This document shows, one piece after another, positions 1-7,189 of a DNA stretch of 20,127 nt. The notes under the pieces were generated by a model, which had not been told where the DNA came from, did not search any database, and saw only the letters and a list, made by a program, of their open reading frames with translations. The stretch is from Fidelibacterota bacterium (GTDB lineage Bacteria > Fidelibacterota > JAANXI01). The DNA lies in contig JAANXI010000150.1 of the NCBI GenBank assembly GCA_018263365.1, positions 1 to 20,127 on the forward strand. The letters are read 5' to 3'. Position 1 is the first letter of the stretch; the number at the start of each line of letters is the position of its first letter. A program made the translations under genes and the position numbers.

Positions 1-1
1 T

Positions 2-592
2 CACATTATCGTTGGACTCTTGCTTTTATCCGGGATCGTGGTCCTCTTACTGGAAATGTTGGCGACAACGGAACGCCCGCTGGAGAATGCGGCGATTACT
101 CTCTTTGGCATTGTATATATTGGGTTGTTCCTGGGGGCGCTGCTCGGCATTCGCGAGAGCAGCCTCTTTCCGGAATACAACACAACCGGGCTGTTCGTTA
201 TCCTGATGTTCGTCGGGGTGTGGGTTTGTGATACTGTTGCATATTTCTGGGGGACAAAATTCGGCAAGCACCGCCTGTTTGAGAAGGTGAGTCCCAAAAA
301 ATCTGTTGAGGGGGCAATAGCCGGACTAATTGGAACCATAGCGCTGCTATTGGGTATTCATGTGTCGCCCTTGTTGCCAGAGATGACGCTGCAGATGACG
401 ATAGTCATGTCCCTGATTATCGGAATCTTTGGCCAACTTGGCGACCTGGCGGAATCCTGGCTGAAGCGTACTGTGAATATCAAAGATTCCTCGTCACTGA
501 TACCGGGGCACGGGGGCGTTCTGGACCGGTTTGATTCGTTGCTGTTTGTTGCGCCGCTGGTATATCTATCCATTGAAACAAATTTGATTTAG
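2..592 (+). CDS. cdsA: Phosphatidate cytidylyltransferase, 3' part
   Basis: This integral membrane enzyme makes CDP-diacylglycerol from phosphatidic acid and CTP, the entry step to bacterial phospholipids. The frame is open from the window edge, so the N-terminal part lies upstream; about 196 residues are visible, against roughly 260-300 for a full protein. Several hydrophobic membrane segments are seen. Near the C-terminus is the complete CDP-alcohol cytidylyltransferase signature, SWLKR followed by KDSSSLIPGHGGVLDRFD, with its lysine, aspartate, HGG and DRFD residues intact. The stop is followed after 16 bases by the binding-protein gene, which has its own strong ribosome binding site, so cotranscription is possible. 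An internal TTG at 20 is not the real start, because coding clearly continues upstream of it. Family assignment is secure. Confidence 0.95.
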   Translation, partial: HIIVGLLLLSGIVVLLLEMLATTERPLENAAITLFGIVYIGLFLGALLGIRESSLFPEYNTTGLFVILMFVGVWVCDTVAYFWGTKFGKHRLFEKVSPKKSVEGAIAGLIGTIALLLGIHVSPLLPEMTLQMTIVMSLIIGIFGQLGDLAESWLKRTVNIKDSSSLIPGHGGVLDRFDSLLFVAPLVYLSIETNLI

Positions 593-608
593 TCAAACGG
601 AGGATTAT

Positions 609-2321
609 ATGTTGAAGAGAATAATAGTGTTCACAGCTCTGGTCAGTTTTATCCTGATGAGTTGCGGTGGAGGCAATGGAAATGCTTCCAAAGATGTGAC
701 GTATGTGACGATGCCGGATGGAAGAAAAATTCCACAGGGCGGAACACTGATTGTGGGACTGATCAGTGATGTCAAAGCCTTGAACCCGTATATATCCACC
801 TCTGTCCAGGCAAGTAATATCGAGAGCCTGATTTTTATGACATTGGCCGATATTAATAAGGATTTATCGACCTATACGCCCAGGATCGCAAAATCCTGGG
901 AATTCTCCGATGACCGAAAAACGTTGATCTTCCATCTTCGGACCGATGTGTACTGGACGGACGGTGAAAAAACGACTGCTGAGGATGTGGTCTTCTCCCA
1001 CAAATTAGCCACAGATCCGCACGTGGCGTGGAGCGCCATTCGCTGGAAAGATTATATCTCGAACGTGGAGGCAATCAACGATTCTACCGTGCAATATACA
1101 TTTAGCAAAGTTTATCCGTATCAGATGATGGATGCCACCGTCGGTCCGATCGTGCCGGAACATCTGCTGGGCGATATCAAGCCAGAAAATATTGCGACCG
1201 CCGATTTTAATCTGAATCCGGTTGGCAACGGACCGTTCAAACTCAAGAAATGGCGCCAGCAGCAGCAGATTGAAGTCGTCGCCAATCCCGATTACTATGA
1301 ACACGGAAACCCCCATCTTCAGCGGATTGTATTTAAAATCGTTCCAGACCGCACTGCGTTGCTGACCCAGATGAAAACCGGGGAAATAGACCTGCTGGAG
1401 AACGTACCGATGAAAGAGTTCCAACAGCTGAAAAAGGATTACAAAGCCGGAAAAACGGACATTAAACCGTATGAATTTATGGGCCGGACTTATGATTATA
1501 TCGGCTGGAATACCATTGATCCCGAAAAGTACGATCCGGACGTCCATACGACCGTAGAATCCTTCAACGAAATTCCGAATCCATACTTTGCCGATGCCAG
1601 GGTAAGACGGGCGATGACCATGGCTATTAACCGCGAATTAATACGGGAAGCCATTGGATACGGGTTACTGACTGAAATGCGCGGGCCGATTGCGCCTATT
1701 CTGTGGGCGTATGATGAAAATCTCCCGAAAATTCCGTTTGATCCGGAGAAATCGCGGAAACTGCTCTCTGAAGCAGGCTGGGTTGATTCGGATGGTGACG
1801 GTATCCGCGAAAAAGATGGCCGTGATTTTCATTTCATCATGAAAACCAATACCGGCAACGAACGCCGGGAACAGGCCTGTACGTTGATCCAGGATATGCT
1901 CAGCAAGGTCGGAGTGAAAATGGAGATCCGGCTGGAAGAGGGGGTGACCTTCTTTGACAATTTGGACAGCAAACAGTTTGAAGCGGCATTGGCCGGATGG
2001 AGTGTCGGATTGAAAGTCGATATGACAACCACCTTTCATTCCAAATCAGTGCTGGATAAATACAATTTCCCGTCCTATCGCAACCCAGAATTTGATAAGG
2101 TCAATGACGCGGCTAAATTTGAAATGGATCGCGATAAGGCGAAGGAACTTTGGAGTGAAGCACAGAGAATCCTTATCGAAGATCAACCCTATACCTGGTT
2201 GTTCTATACCAAGTCCGGCCATGGATTGCACAAACGGTTCAAAGATGTGGTTATGGATCAGCGCGGTACATACGTCAATCTGAGAGATTGGTGGGTCCCG
2301 GCAGACGAGCGTAAATATTAA
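609..2321 (+). CDS. Peptide ABC transporter substrate-binding lipoprotein (SBP_bac_5 family)
   Basis: This is the extracytoplasmic solute receptor of a Dpp/Opp-type importer, 570 residues, a normal family length. The N-terminus has a positive stretch (MLKR), a hydrophobic segment and the lipobox LMSC, placing the lipidated cysteine at residue 19. Family-5 landmarks follow in order: PRIAKSWEFSDD with HLRTDVYWTDGEKTTAEDVVFS, then VGNGPFKLKKW, then DRTALLTQMKTGEIDLLENV in the middle of the protein, and a late YTWLFYTKSG block. The start at 609 is set by GGAGG at 599-603, five bases upstream. Two permease genes of the matching family follow directly. The substrate may be peptides, nickel or sugars; family-5 receptors cannot be assigned by motif, so no gene symbol is given. 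Confidence 0.95.
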   Translation: MLKRIIVFTALVSFILMSCGGGNGNASKDVTYVTMPDGRKIPQGGTLIVGLISDVKALNPYISTSVQASNIESLIFMTLADINKDLSTYTPRIAKSWEFSDDRKTLIFHLRTDVYWTDGEKTTAEDVVFSHKLATDPHVAWSAIRWKDYISNVEAINDSTVQYTFSKVYPYQMMDATVGPIVPEHLLGDIKPENIATADFNLNPVGNGPFKLKKWRQQQQIEVVANPDYYEHGNPHLQRIVFKIVPDRTALLTQMKTGEIDLLENVPMKEFQQLKKDYKAGKTDIKPYEFMGRTYDYIGWNTIDPEKYDPDVHTTVESFNEIPNPYFADARVRRAMTMAINRELIREAIGYGLLTEMRGPIAPILWAYDENLPKIPFDPEKSRKLLSEAGWVDSDGDGIREKDGRDFHFIMKTNTGNERREQACTLIQDMLSKVGVKMEIRLEEGVTFFDNLDSKQFEAALAGWSVGLKVDMTTTFHSKSVLDKYNFPSYRNPEFDKVNDAAKFEMDRDKAKELWSEAQRILIEDQPYTWLFYTKSGHGLHKRFKDVVMDQRGTYVNLRDWWVPADERKY

Positions 2322-2349
2322 TTTCCAATGATTGGCAGGCTCCCGAGTA

Positions 2350-3333
2350 ATGTTGACGTATGTAATTAAGCGGATTGGCGTTGCTATTCCGCTCATCTGG
2401 CTGGGATTGACGCTAACCTTTTTCATAATGCGGTTAGCGCCGGGCGATCCTACCACACAGTACATCAATCCGGAATTCGATCCGGAAGTTAAACAGTTGA
2501 TGATGGAAAAGTTCGGTCTGGATAAGCCGCTGCATATCCAGTACTGGAAGTGGCTTACCTCCTTTGTTCAGGGCGATTTCGGTACATCATTTGACCGCTC
2601 TCGTCCCGTGGCTGACGTTATCCATGACGCCATTTACAATACCTTGCTTTTGAACGGACTGGCGCTGATTATTTCTCTTCTGACCGGTGTGGTTTTAGGC
2701 ATTTTCTCCGCTATAAAACAGTATTCCAGATTTGATGACGTGATGACGGTGACGTCACTGTTTTTCTACTCCATGCCGAGTTTTTGGCTTGGCCTGATGC
2801 TGATCCTCATCTTTTCGTACCTGCTGGGCTGGCTCCCGACCGGGGGGATGCTGTCCGTGAACTACGAATACATGTCAGCCTGGGGACAATTCTGGGATAG
2901 AGTTGTGCACCTTATAATGCCGGTATTTGTGCTTGGGTTGGCCACCGCAGCGAGTACCATGCGGTATATGCGTGGGAGTATGCTCGAAATTATTCGCCAG
3001 GATTATATCCGTACTGCACGTGCAAAAGGGGTAAGCGAACGGAAGGTGAATTTTAAACATGCGACAAGAAACGCCATTCTGCCCGTTGTGACACTATTCG
3101 GTCTCTCAATTCCGTTTATCTTCAGTGGAAGCATTATTACAGAGATTGTATTTGCCTGGCCCGGTATGGGACGGGTGATGCTGACTGCTATTTTCGCCAG
3201 AGATTATCCGGTAGCGATTGCGGTTGTTGGAATTATTTACATCATGGTGACGATGGGTAATCTGATAGCGGATATTATGTATGCGGCCGTCGACCCGCGG
3301 GTTCGATACGGAAGCGGAGGCGGAAGTGAATAA
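2350..3333 (+). CDS. dppB: Peptide ABC transporter permease, DppB/OppB type
   Basis: This is one of the two inner-membrane channel subunits of the importer, 327 residues, normal for DppB. It starts MLTYVIKRI, followed by the typical first membrane segment and MRLAPGDP. The membrane core carries the EAA-type cytoplasmic loop that docks to the ATPase (YIRTARAKGVSERKVNFKHA, then RNAILPVVT). The C-terminal TEIVFAWPGMGR and AAVDPRVRYG blocks are classic for DppB. I chose ATG 2350 over the in-frame TTG at 2332 because family members begin at this point, but the Shine-Dalgarno signal is weak at either. The last 8 bases overlap the next permease gene, implying translational coupling. The Dpp name denotes family; the true substrate is not known. 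Confidence 0.93.
   Translation: MLTYVIKRIGVAIPLIWLGLTLTFFIMRLAPGDPTTQYINPEFDPEVKQLMMEKFGLDKPLHIQYWKWLTSFVQGDFGTSFDRSRPVADVIHDAIYNTLLLNGLALIISLLTGVVLGIFSAIKQYSRFDDVMTVTSLFFYSMPSFWLGLMLILIFSYLLGWLPTGGMLSVNYEYMSAWGQFWDRVVHLIMPVFVLGLATAASTMRYMRGSMLEIIRQDYIRTARAKGVSERKVNFKHATRNAILPVVTLFGLSIPFIFSGSIITEIVFAWPGMGRVMLTAIFARDYPVAIAVVGIIYIMVTMGNLIADIMYAAVDPRVRYGSGGGSE
3316..3320 (+). promoter_or_regulatory. Ribosome binding site that fixes the second permease start
   Basis: GGAGG at 3316-3320 lies five bases before GTG 3326, inside the end of the upstream permease gene. It favours GTG 3326 over the in-frame ATG at 3281, which would give a 15-residue longer N-terminus, and over ATG 3347. Confidence 0.7.
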
Positions 3334-4480
3334 TCAGGAATTGGCTATGCAGCAATCGGAGGTGCGATTCGCCGCATGGGAATACCTGTTTCCAGGCGTA
3401 AGTCTGATTCTTCGCGGACGAAAGGGGCGGGGAGCAGCGGTTTTTGCGATGTTCCTTATTCCGCTGATTTTCTTCATTTGGCAGCCCGGAACTATCTTCA
3501 GCGTATTTACCGGCGCGGCCTGGGATATCTATCTGGCGAGCATCTATCTCTTCTTGCTATTTCTTGCTTCCTTTTGGGTGAACATCAGATTATTGCAGGA
3601 TCACGTTACGCCGGATAAGAAAGAGGGCATCAGCGAGTGGCAGGTTGGAATGCGGCGGTTCAAAAAGAATAATCGCGGCATGTTCGGACTGGTGATTTTG
3701 ATTTTCCTCTACAGTGTGGCGTTGCTGGCGCCGCTTATTTCACCGCACGATCCGATTTCCCAGAAAAATGTGCTGGATGTCCGGTTCCTTTCGCCGTCGC
3801 TTACGTCGGGCTATCTTCTTGGTACAGATGGGTTTGGCAGGGATCTCCTGAGCCGGATTATATTCGGTTCGCGAATTTCGCTCTTCATCGGCTTCGTCTC
3901 TATGACGCTTTCCGTCGGAATTGGTTCTATCATTGGGGTCATCGGCGGATATTTCGGCGGTTGGATCGATGGAATGTTGATGCGATTGGTTGACCTGATG
4001 CTGGGCTTTCCGAGGCTCTTCCTGATATTGATAGTGATCGCATTTGTGGGGCCGTCCATATTCTGGATAATCGCCGTGCTTGGCCTGACCGGCTGGATGG
4101 GCGTTGCAAGGCTGGTTCGTGGACAGGTGCTCTCACTCAAAGAGCAGGAGTTCATCCTTGCGACCAAGGCGCTCGGTGTCCGCACCTTTAAAATCCTGTT
4201 TCGGCATTTGATTCCGAACGCGATAGCTCCTATAATTGTCTACGCTACGCTGAACATCGGAATCGTCATCCTTGTAGAAGCCGGACTGAGTTTTCTCGGT
4301 CTGGGAGTACAACCGCCGACGCCGAGCTGGGGGAATATCGTGGACCTCGGACGAAAAAATCTGATCGATGCGTGGTGGATAGCCACTTTTCCGGGATTTG
4401 CCATCGTGATCACGGTGGTCTCGTTTAATATCGTGGGTGATGCATTGCGCGATGCGTTCGACCCGCGGCTTCGTGATTAA
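3326..4480 (+). CDS. dppC: Peptide ABC transporter permease, DppC/OppC type, with N-terminal membrane extension
   Basis: This is the second channel subunit of the importer. The canonical OppC/DppC core starts near residue 90 (RRFKKNNRGMFGLVIL, then the APLISPHDP and LLGTDGFGRDLLSRI blocks). The ATPase-docking EAA loop is near residues 275-300 (EFILATKALGVRTFKILFRH, then LIPN), and the protein ends with EAGLSFLGLGVQPPTPSWG and ALRDAFDPRLRD. The protein is 384 residues, about 80 longer than usual. The excess is N-terminal: a soluble start, the motif LFPGVSLILRGRKGRG at about residues 21-36, then two extra hydrophobic segments at about 36-52 and 60-82. The start is GTG 3326, backed by a strong ribosome binding site; it overlaps the upstream permease by 8 bases. 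What the extension does is unknown. It resembles small membrane modules with a PG...G.KG.G motif, which is only an impression. Confidence 0.93.
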   Translation: MNNQELAMQQSEVRFAAWEYLFPGVSLILRGRKGRGAAVFAMFLIPLIFFIWQPGTIFSVFTGAAWDIYLASIYLFLLFLASFWVNIRLLQDHVTPDKKEGISEWQVGMRRFKKNNRGMFGLVILIFLYSVALLAPLISPHDPISQKNVLDVRFLSPSLTSGYLLGTDGFGRDLLSRIIFGSRISLFIGFVSMTLSVGIGSIIGVIGGYFGGWIDGMLMRLVDLMLGFPRLFLILIVIAFVGPSIFWIIAVLGLTGWMGVARLVRGQVLSLKEQEFILATKALGVRTFKILFRHLIPNAIAPIIVYATLNIGIVILVEAGLSFLGLGVQPPTPSWGNIVDLGRKNLIDAWWIATFPGFAIVITVVSFNIVGDALRDAFDPRLRD

Positions 4481-4512
4481 TCAAAGAATTGAACACGAGT
4501 GAAAAACATAAA

Positions 4513-4911
4513 ATGGAATGGACTGTCCATCCCATGAAGGAGAATTACTTGCGAACGGCAATGGTTGGAATCATTATCGTTGGAATGACATACAGCCTCG
4601 CTTTGTTGACCGGAAGCGCGGGCTGGTTGCTGCTGTATCTGGCGATTTTTCTGCTGTCGCTCCATCGTTTTTTCTTCGCAACTCGATATTCCATAGATGA
4701 GAAAGGCGTCACGATTACGAGACCTTGGCGCAATTACGAATACACCTACGATGATTTTCAATCGTTTACGTCCACGAAAAACGGCGTACAGCTGAATCGC
4801 ATGTCCAGCGAGTCTTTCTATGACCGAATCAGAGGCGTGTATATTATTTCCAATGATGACACGGCCGATGTTGTGAAAGTGCTCCGAAATCATCTGAAAG
4901 AGGCCAAATGA
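4513..4911 (+). CDS. Small membrane protein with PH-like C-terminal domain, unknown function
   Basis: This 132-residue protein has two adjacent hydrophobic segments (about residues 15-33 and 37-53), followed by a soluble part. That part has alternating beta-rich text (RYSIDEKGVTITRPWRNYEY, TYDDFQSFT, GVYIISND) and a C-terminal helix, VVKVLRNHL. This layout of a membrane hairpin followed by a small barrel plus helix is typical of bacterial PH-like (bPH) membrane proteins; the assignment rests on pattern, not on a search. Start ATG 4513 gives MEWTVHPMKENYLRT; in-frame TTG 4489 and ATG 4534 are alternatives, and none has a convincing Shine-Dalgarno. The stop overlaps the next start in an ATGA (4908-4911), so the two genes are probably coupled. 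It follows the permease by 32 bases and may be cotranscribed with it. Confidence 0.75.
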   Translation: MEWTVHPMKENYLRTAMVGIIIVGMTYSLALLTGSAGWLLLYLAIFLLSLHRFFFATRYSIDEKGVTITRPWRNYEYTYDDFQSFTSTKNGVQLNRMSSESFYDRIRGVYIISNDDTADVVKVLRNHLKEAK

Positions 4912-5207
4912 TGGCGGAAGTGACGGCGCATCAGCAGGAGTTGGTGGACACTTTCGCGGAGAAGGTGGTAAAGTACCGGATGACAGTTCCGGTATTGCTG
5001 TTCTTGGAGACCGTCCGCCCGCTGAACTTCATTGCCAGCCAGGCAATTGCGATGTTTCATCCGTTTCTCCACGTCTTTTTCAACGCTGCTGATATCGAGG
5101 CTTTCCGGAACTTCCTGGAGAAGCGCGAAAACATGGAATATCTCATGCGGGCGATTGAGGAAAAGGAAGAACAACAAAGACTTGAAAAGATGGAGGAATC
5201 GCAATAA
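4908..5207 (+). CDS. Small conserved-looking protein of unknown function
   Basis: This protein of 99 residues is not assigned to any function. It has an N-terminal helical stretch (AHQQELVDTFAEKVVKYRM), then a moderately hydrophobic middle (PVLLFLETVRPLNFIASQA, MFHPFLHVFF). The C-terminus is charged and helical, rich in glutamate and lysine (KRENMEYLMRAIEEKEEQQR, LEKMEES), and probably a short coiled coil. The hydrophobic middle is too short and too interrupted by polar residues to be called a membrane span with confidence; it may be a peripheral membrane helix. Translation probably depends on the preceding gene through the ATGA overlap at 4908-4911. A second ATG at 4911 is equally usable. 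A run of hairpins begins at the base after its stop. Confidence 0.7.
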   Translation: MMAEVTAHQQELVDTFAEKVVKYRMTVPVLLFLETVRPLNFIASQAIAMFHPFLHVFFNAADIEAFRNFLEKRENMEYLMRAIEEKEEQQRLEKMEESQ

Positions 5208-5349
5208 TGGGCTAAAGCCCAAAAACTAATAGATTTCGTAACCCCGTCCGGACGGGGCTAGAAGAAATCGGGTTCAAAAATTTAAAACTGAATGGCCCCA
5301 GGCTTCAGCTTGGGGTACGAATAACCCAATAATTTTGCCCTTTAGGGCA
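5208..5349. repeat. Cluster of four short hairpins in the gap before the MutL-like gene
   Basis: Four separate inverted repeats sit within 142 bases: TGGGCTAAAGCCCA at 5208-5221; the perfect palindrome CCCCGTCCGGACGGGG at 5242-5257; a 9-bp stem with two-base loop, CCCCAGGCTTCAGCTTGGGG at 5296-5315; and TGCCCTTTAGGGCA at 5336-5349. The first begins immediately after a stop codon. No T-tract follows any of them, so simple intrinsic terminators are unlikely. They look like REP-like dispersed elements arranged as a unit, and RNA from the region could fold into a row of stem-loops that separates the two flanking expression units. Confidence 0.8.
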
Positions 5350-5382
5350 TTAGATAAAAAACAGAAAATTTTTGAGACGCAC

Positions 5383-7188
5383 ATGACTATTCCCGACAAC
5401 ATAAACGTAATTCTCGCCACCGATTGCGGCAGCACTACAACCAAAGCTATCCTCATTGAGAAGGTCGACGGCGAATATCGCCTGAAAGTCCGGGGTGAAG
5501 CCCCAACAACAGTCGAAGCGCCATTCGAAGATGTTACACGTGGCGTCATTAATGCCATTGAAGAGGTGGAAGAGCTGTCAGGGCGTCAGATACTAAAGGA
5601 AGGAGAAATTCAAACACCAGTCGACGGCGACAAAGGTGTCGATATCTATATCTCAACCAGTTCCGCCGGCGGCGGGCTCCAGATGATGGTCTCCGGTGTG
5701 GTGAAATCCATGACAGCAGAGTCCGCTGAGCGTGCTGCGTTGGGTGCAGGCGCCATTGTGATGGACGTGATAGCGTCCAATGACGGCCGTCTGCCGCACG
5801 AACGCATTGAACGGATTCGTCACCTGCGCCCGGATATGATTTTACTCTCCGGCGGCATCGACGGTGGAACCGTGAAACATGTGGTGGAGCTTGCGGAACT
5901 CATCGAAGCAGCAAAACCGCGCCCGCGTTTGGGATCGGGATACAACCTGCCGGTTATCTATGCCGGGAATAAAGAAGCCAGGGAGGAGATCGAGGATACC
6001 CTTGCCAATGTAACCGACCTCCAGATCGTGGATAACCTGCGTCCGACCCTAGAGCAGGAACGACTCGGCCCGGCCAGAGAAAAAATCCACGATCTCTTTA
6101 TGGAGCACGTGATGGCCCAGGCGCCAGGCTATAAAAAACTGATGAACATGACCGACGCCCCCATTATGCCGACACCCGGCGCCGTAGGGAATTTGATGCA
6201 GACGATCGCCGAAGACGAAAATATCGATGTTGTAGGCGTAGATATTGGCGGCGCAACAACAGATGTGTTCAGCGTGTTCGAAGACACGTTCAACCGGACT
6301 GTCAGCGCCAACCTGGGTATGAGTTACAGCGTAGCGAATGTCCTGGCAGAAACCGGCCTGGAAAATATCCTCAGATGGGTGCCGTTTGATATCGAAAGCA
6401 GTGATTTACGGAATCGGATTGTCAACAAAATGATTCGTCCGACGACCATTCCGCAGACACTTGTCGAACTGAAACTGGAGCAGGCTATTGCCCGAGAGGC
6501 GCTCAGGCTGGCGTTCGAGCAGCATAAATCATTTGCCACCAGCCTGAAGGGCGTCCAGCGCGCCAGAGATATCTCCGATACGTTTGACCAGAGTATGGCG
6601 GGAGAGACGTTGGTTGACCTGGAATCATTGGACTTAATTGTAGGCAGCGGTGGCGTATTATCGCACGCGCCTCGCAGAGAACAGGCCATGCTCATGATGA
6701 TCGACGCGTTTCTCCCGGAAGGCGTTACAGAATTAGCCGTCGATTCCATCTTTATGATGCCGCAATTGGGCGTACTATCAACAATCCACCGGGAAGCAGC
6801 CACACAAGTATTCGAAAAGGATTGCCTCATTCGACTGGGTACAAGCGTCGCGCCGTTTGGCAGCATGAAGAAACCGAAAGAAGCTATGAAAATTGAACTA
6901 ACTCTGCCCAGCGGCGAAACGCTGTCCAAAACACTGAATTACGGTGAACTGTCAATGCATCCGATGACTTTCAGGGAGACAGCAACCGGGGAGGTAACTC
7001 CGCTCAACGGATTAGACCTCGGCAAAGGAAAGAACAATCCTGTTAAAGTAGAATTACACGGAGGAGAAGCCGGGCTCGTGTTTGATGCGCGGGGTCGCCG
7101 TCCATTTGGATTATCCGACAAAGGGGAAATGCGTATCAACAAACTGAACCAGTGGTACAGTGCAATGAATATTTATCCAGAGGAATAG
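5383..7188 (+). CDS. MutL/GlmL-like ASKHA-fold ATPase
   Basis: This protein of 601 residues has the actin/sugar-kinase/Hsp70 ATPase signature in order: phosphate-1 motif DCGSTTTK at residues 14-21, phosphate-2 motif VDIGGATTD at about 286-294, and adenosine motif GSGGVLSHAP at 421-430. The family is MutL/GlmL, named after the accessory protein of B12-dependent glutamate mutase, where it is thought to reactivate or charge the enzyme. Two things argue against that role here: no mutase subunit is encoded nearby, and the protein is well over 100 residues longer than the roughly 460 residues I recall for GlmL. The extra length includes a C-terminal part after residue about 490 that is rich in beta-like text. 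The start was put at ATG 5383 (MTIPDNINVILATDCGS); the open frame reaches upstream into the hairpin cluster but that part does not look coding. The next gene starts one base after its stop. Confidence 0.85.
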   Translation: MTIPDNINVILATDCGSTTTKAILIEKVDGEYRLKVRGEAPTTVEAPFEDVTRGVINAIEEVEELSGRQILKEGEIQTPVDGDKGVDIYISTSSAGGGLQMMVSGVVKSMTAESAERAALGAGAIVMDVIASNDGRLPHERIERIRHLRPDMILLSGGIDGGTVKHVVELAELIEAAKPRPRLGSGYNLPVIYAGNKEAREEIEDTLANVTDLQIVDNLRPTLEQERLGPAREKIHDLFMEHVMAQAPGYKKLMNMTDAPIMPTPGAVGNLMQTIAEDENIDVVGVDIGGATTDVFSVFEDTFNRTVSANLGMSYSVANVLAETGLENILRWVPFDIESSDLRNRIVNKMIRPTTIPQTLVELKLEQAIAREALRLAFEQHKSFATSLKGVQRARDISDTFDQSMAGETLVDLESLDLIVGSGGVLSHAPRREQAMLMMIDAFLPEGVTELAVDSIFMMPQLGVLSTIHREAATQVFEKDCLIRLGTSVAPFGSMKKPKEAMKIELTLPSGETLSKTLNYGELSMHPMTFRETATGEVTPLNGLDLGKGKNNPVKVELHGGEAGLVFDARGRRPFGLSDKGEMRINKLNQWYSAMNIYPEE

Positions 7189-7189
7189 A

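Noticed and set aside
1005..1547. Long minus-strand open frame opposite the binding-protein gene
   Set aside because: It is a shadow of a confident + strand gene with family motifs; its protein text has no recognisable features.
3281..3325. Longer N-terminus of the second permease from ATG 3281
   Set aside because: The strong GGAGG at 3316-3320 points to GTG 3326, and the longer version would overlap the upstream permease by 53 bases.
3811..4185. Minus-strand 124-residue open frame opposite the second permease
   Set aside because: It is a shadow of the permease gene, proline/serine/isoleucine-rich without a domain.
6324..6929. Minus-strand 201-residue open frame opposite the MutL-like gene
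   Set aside because: Serine-rich shadow text. The + strand frame carries ATPase motifs through the same region.
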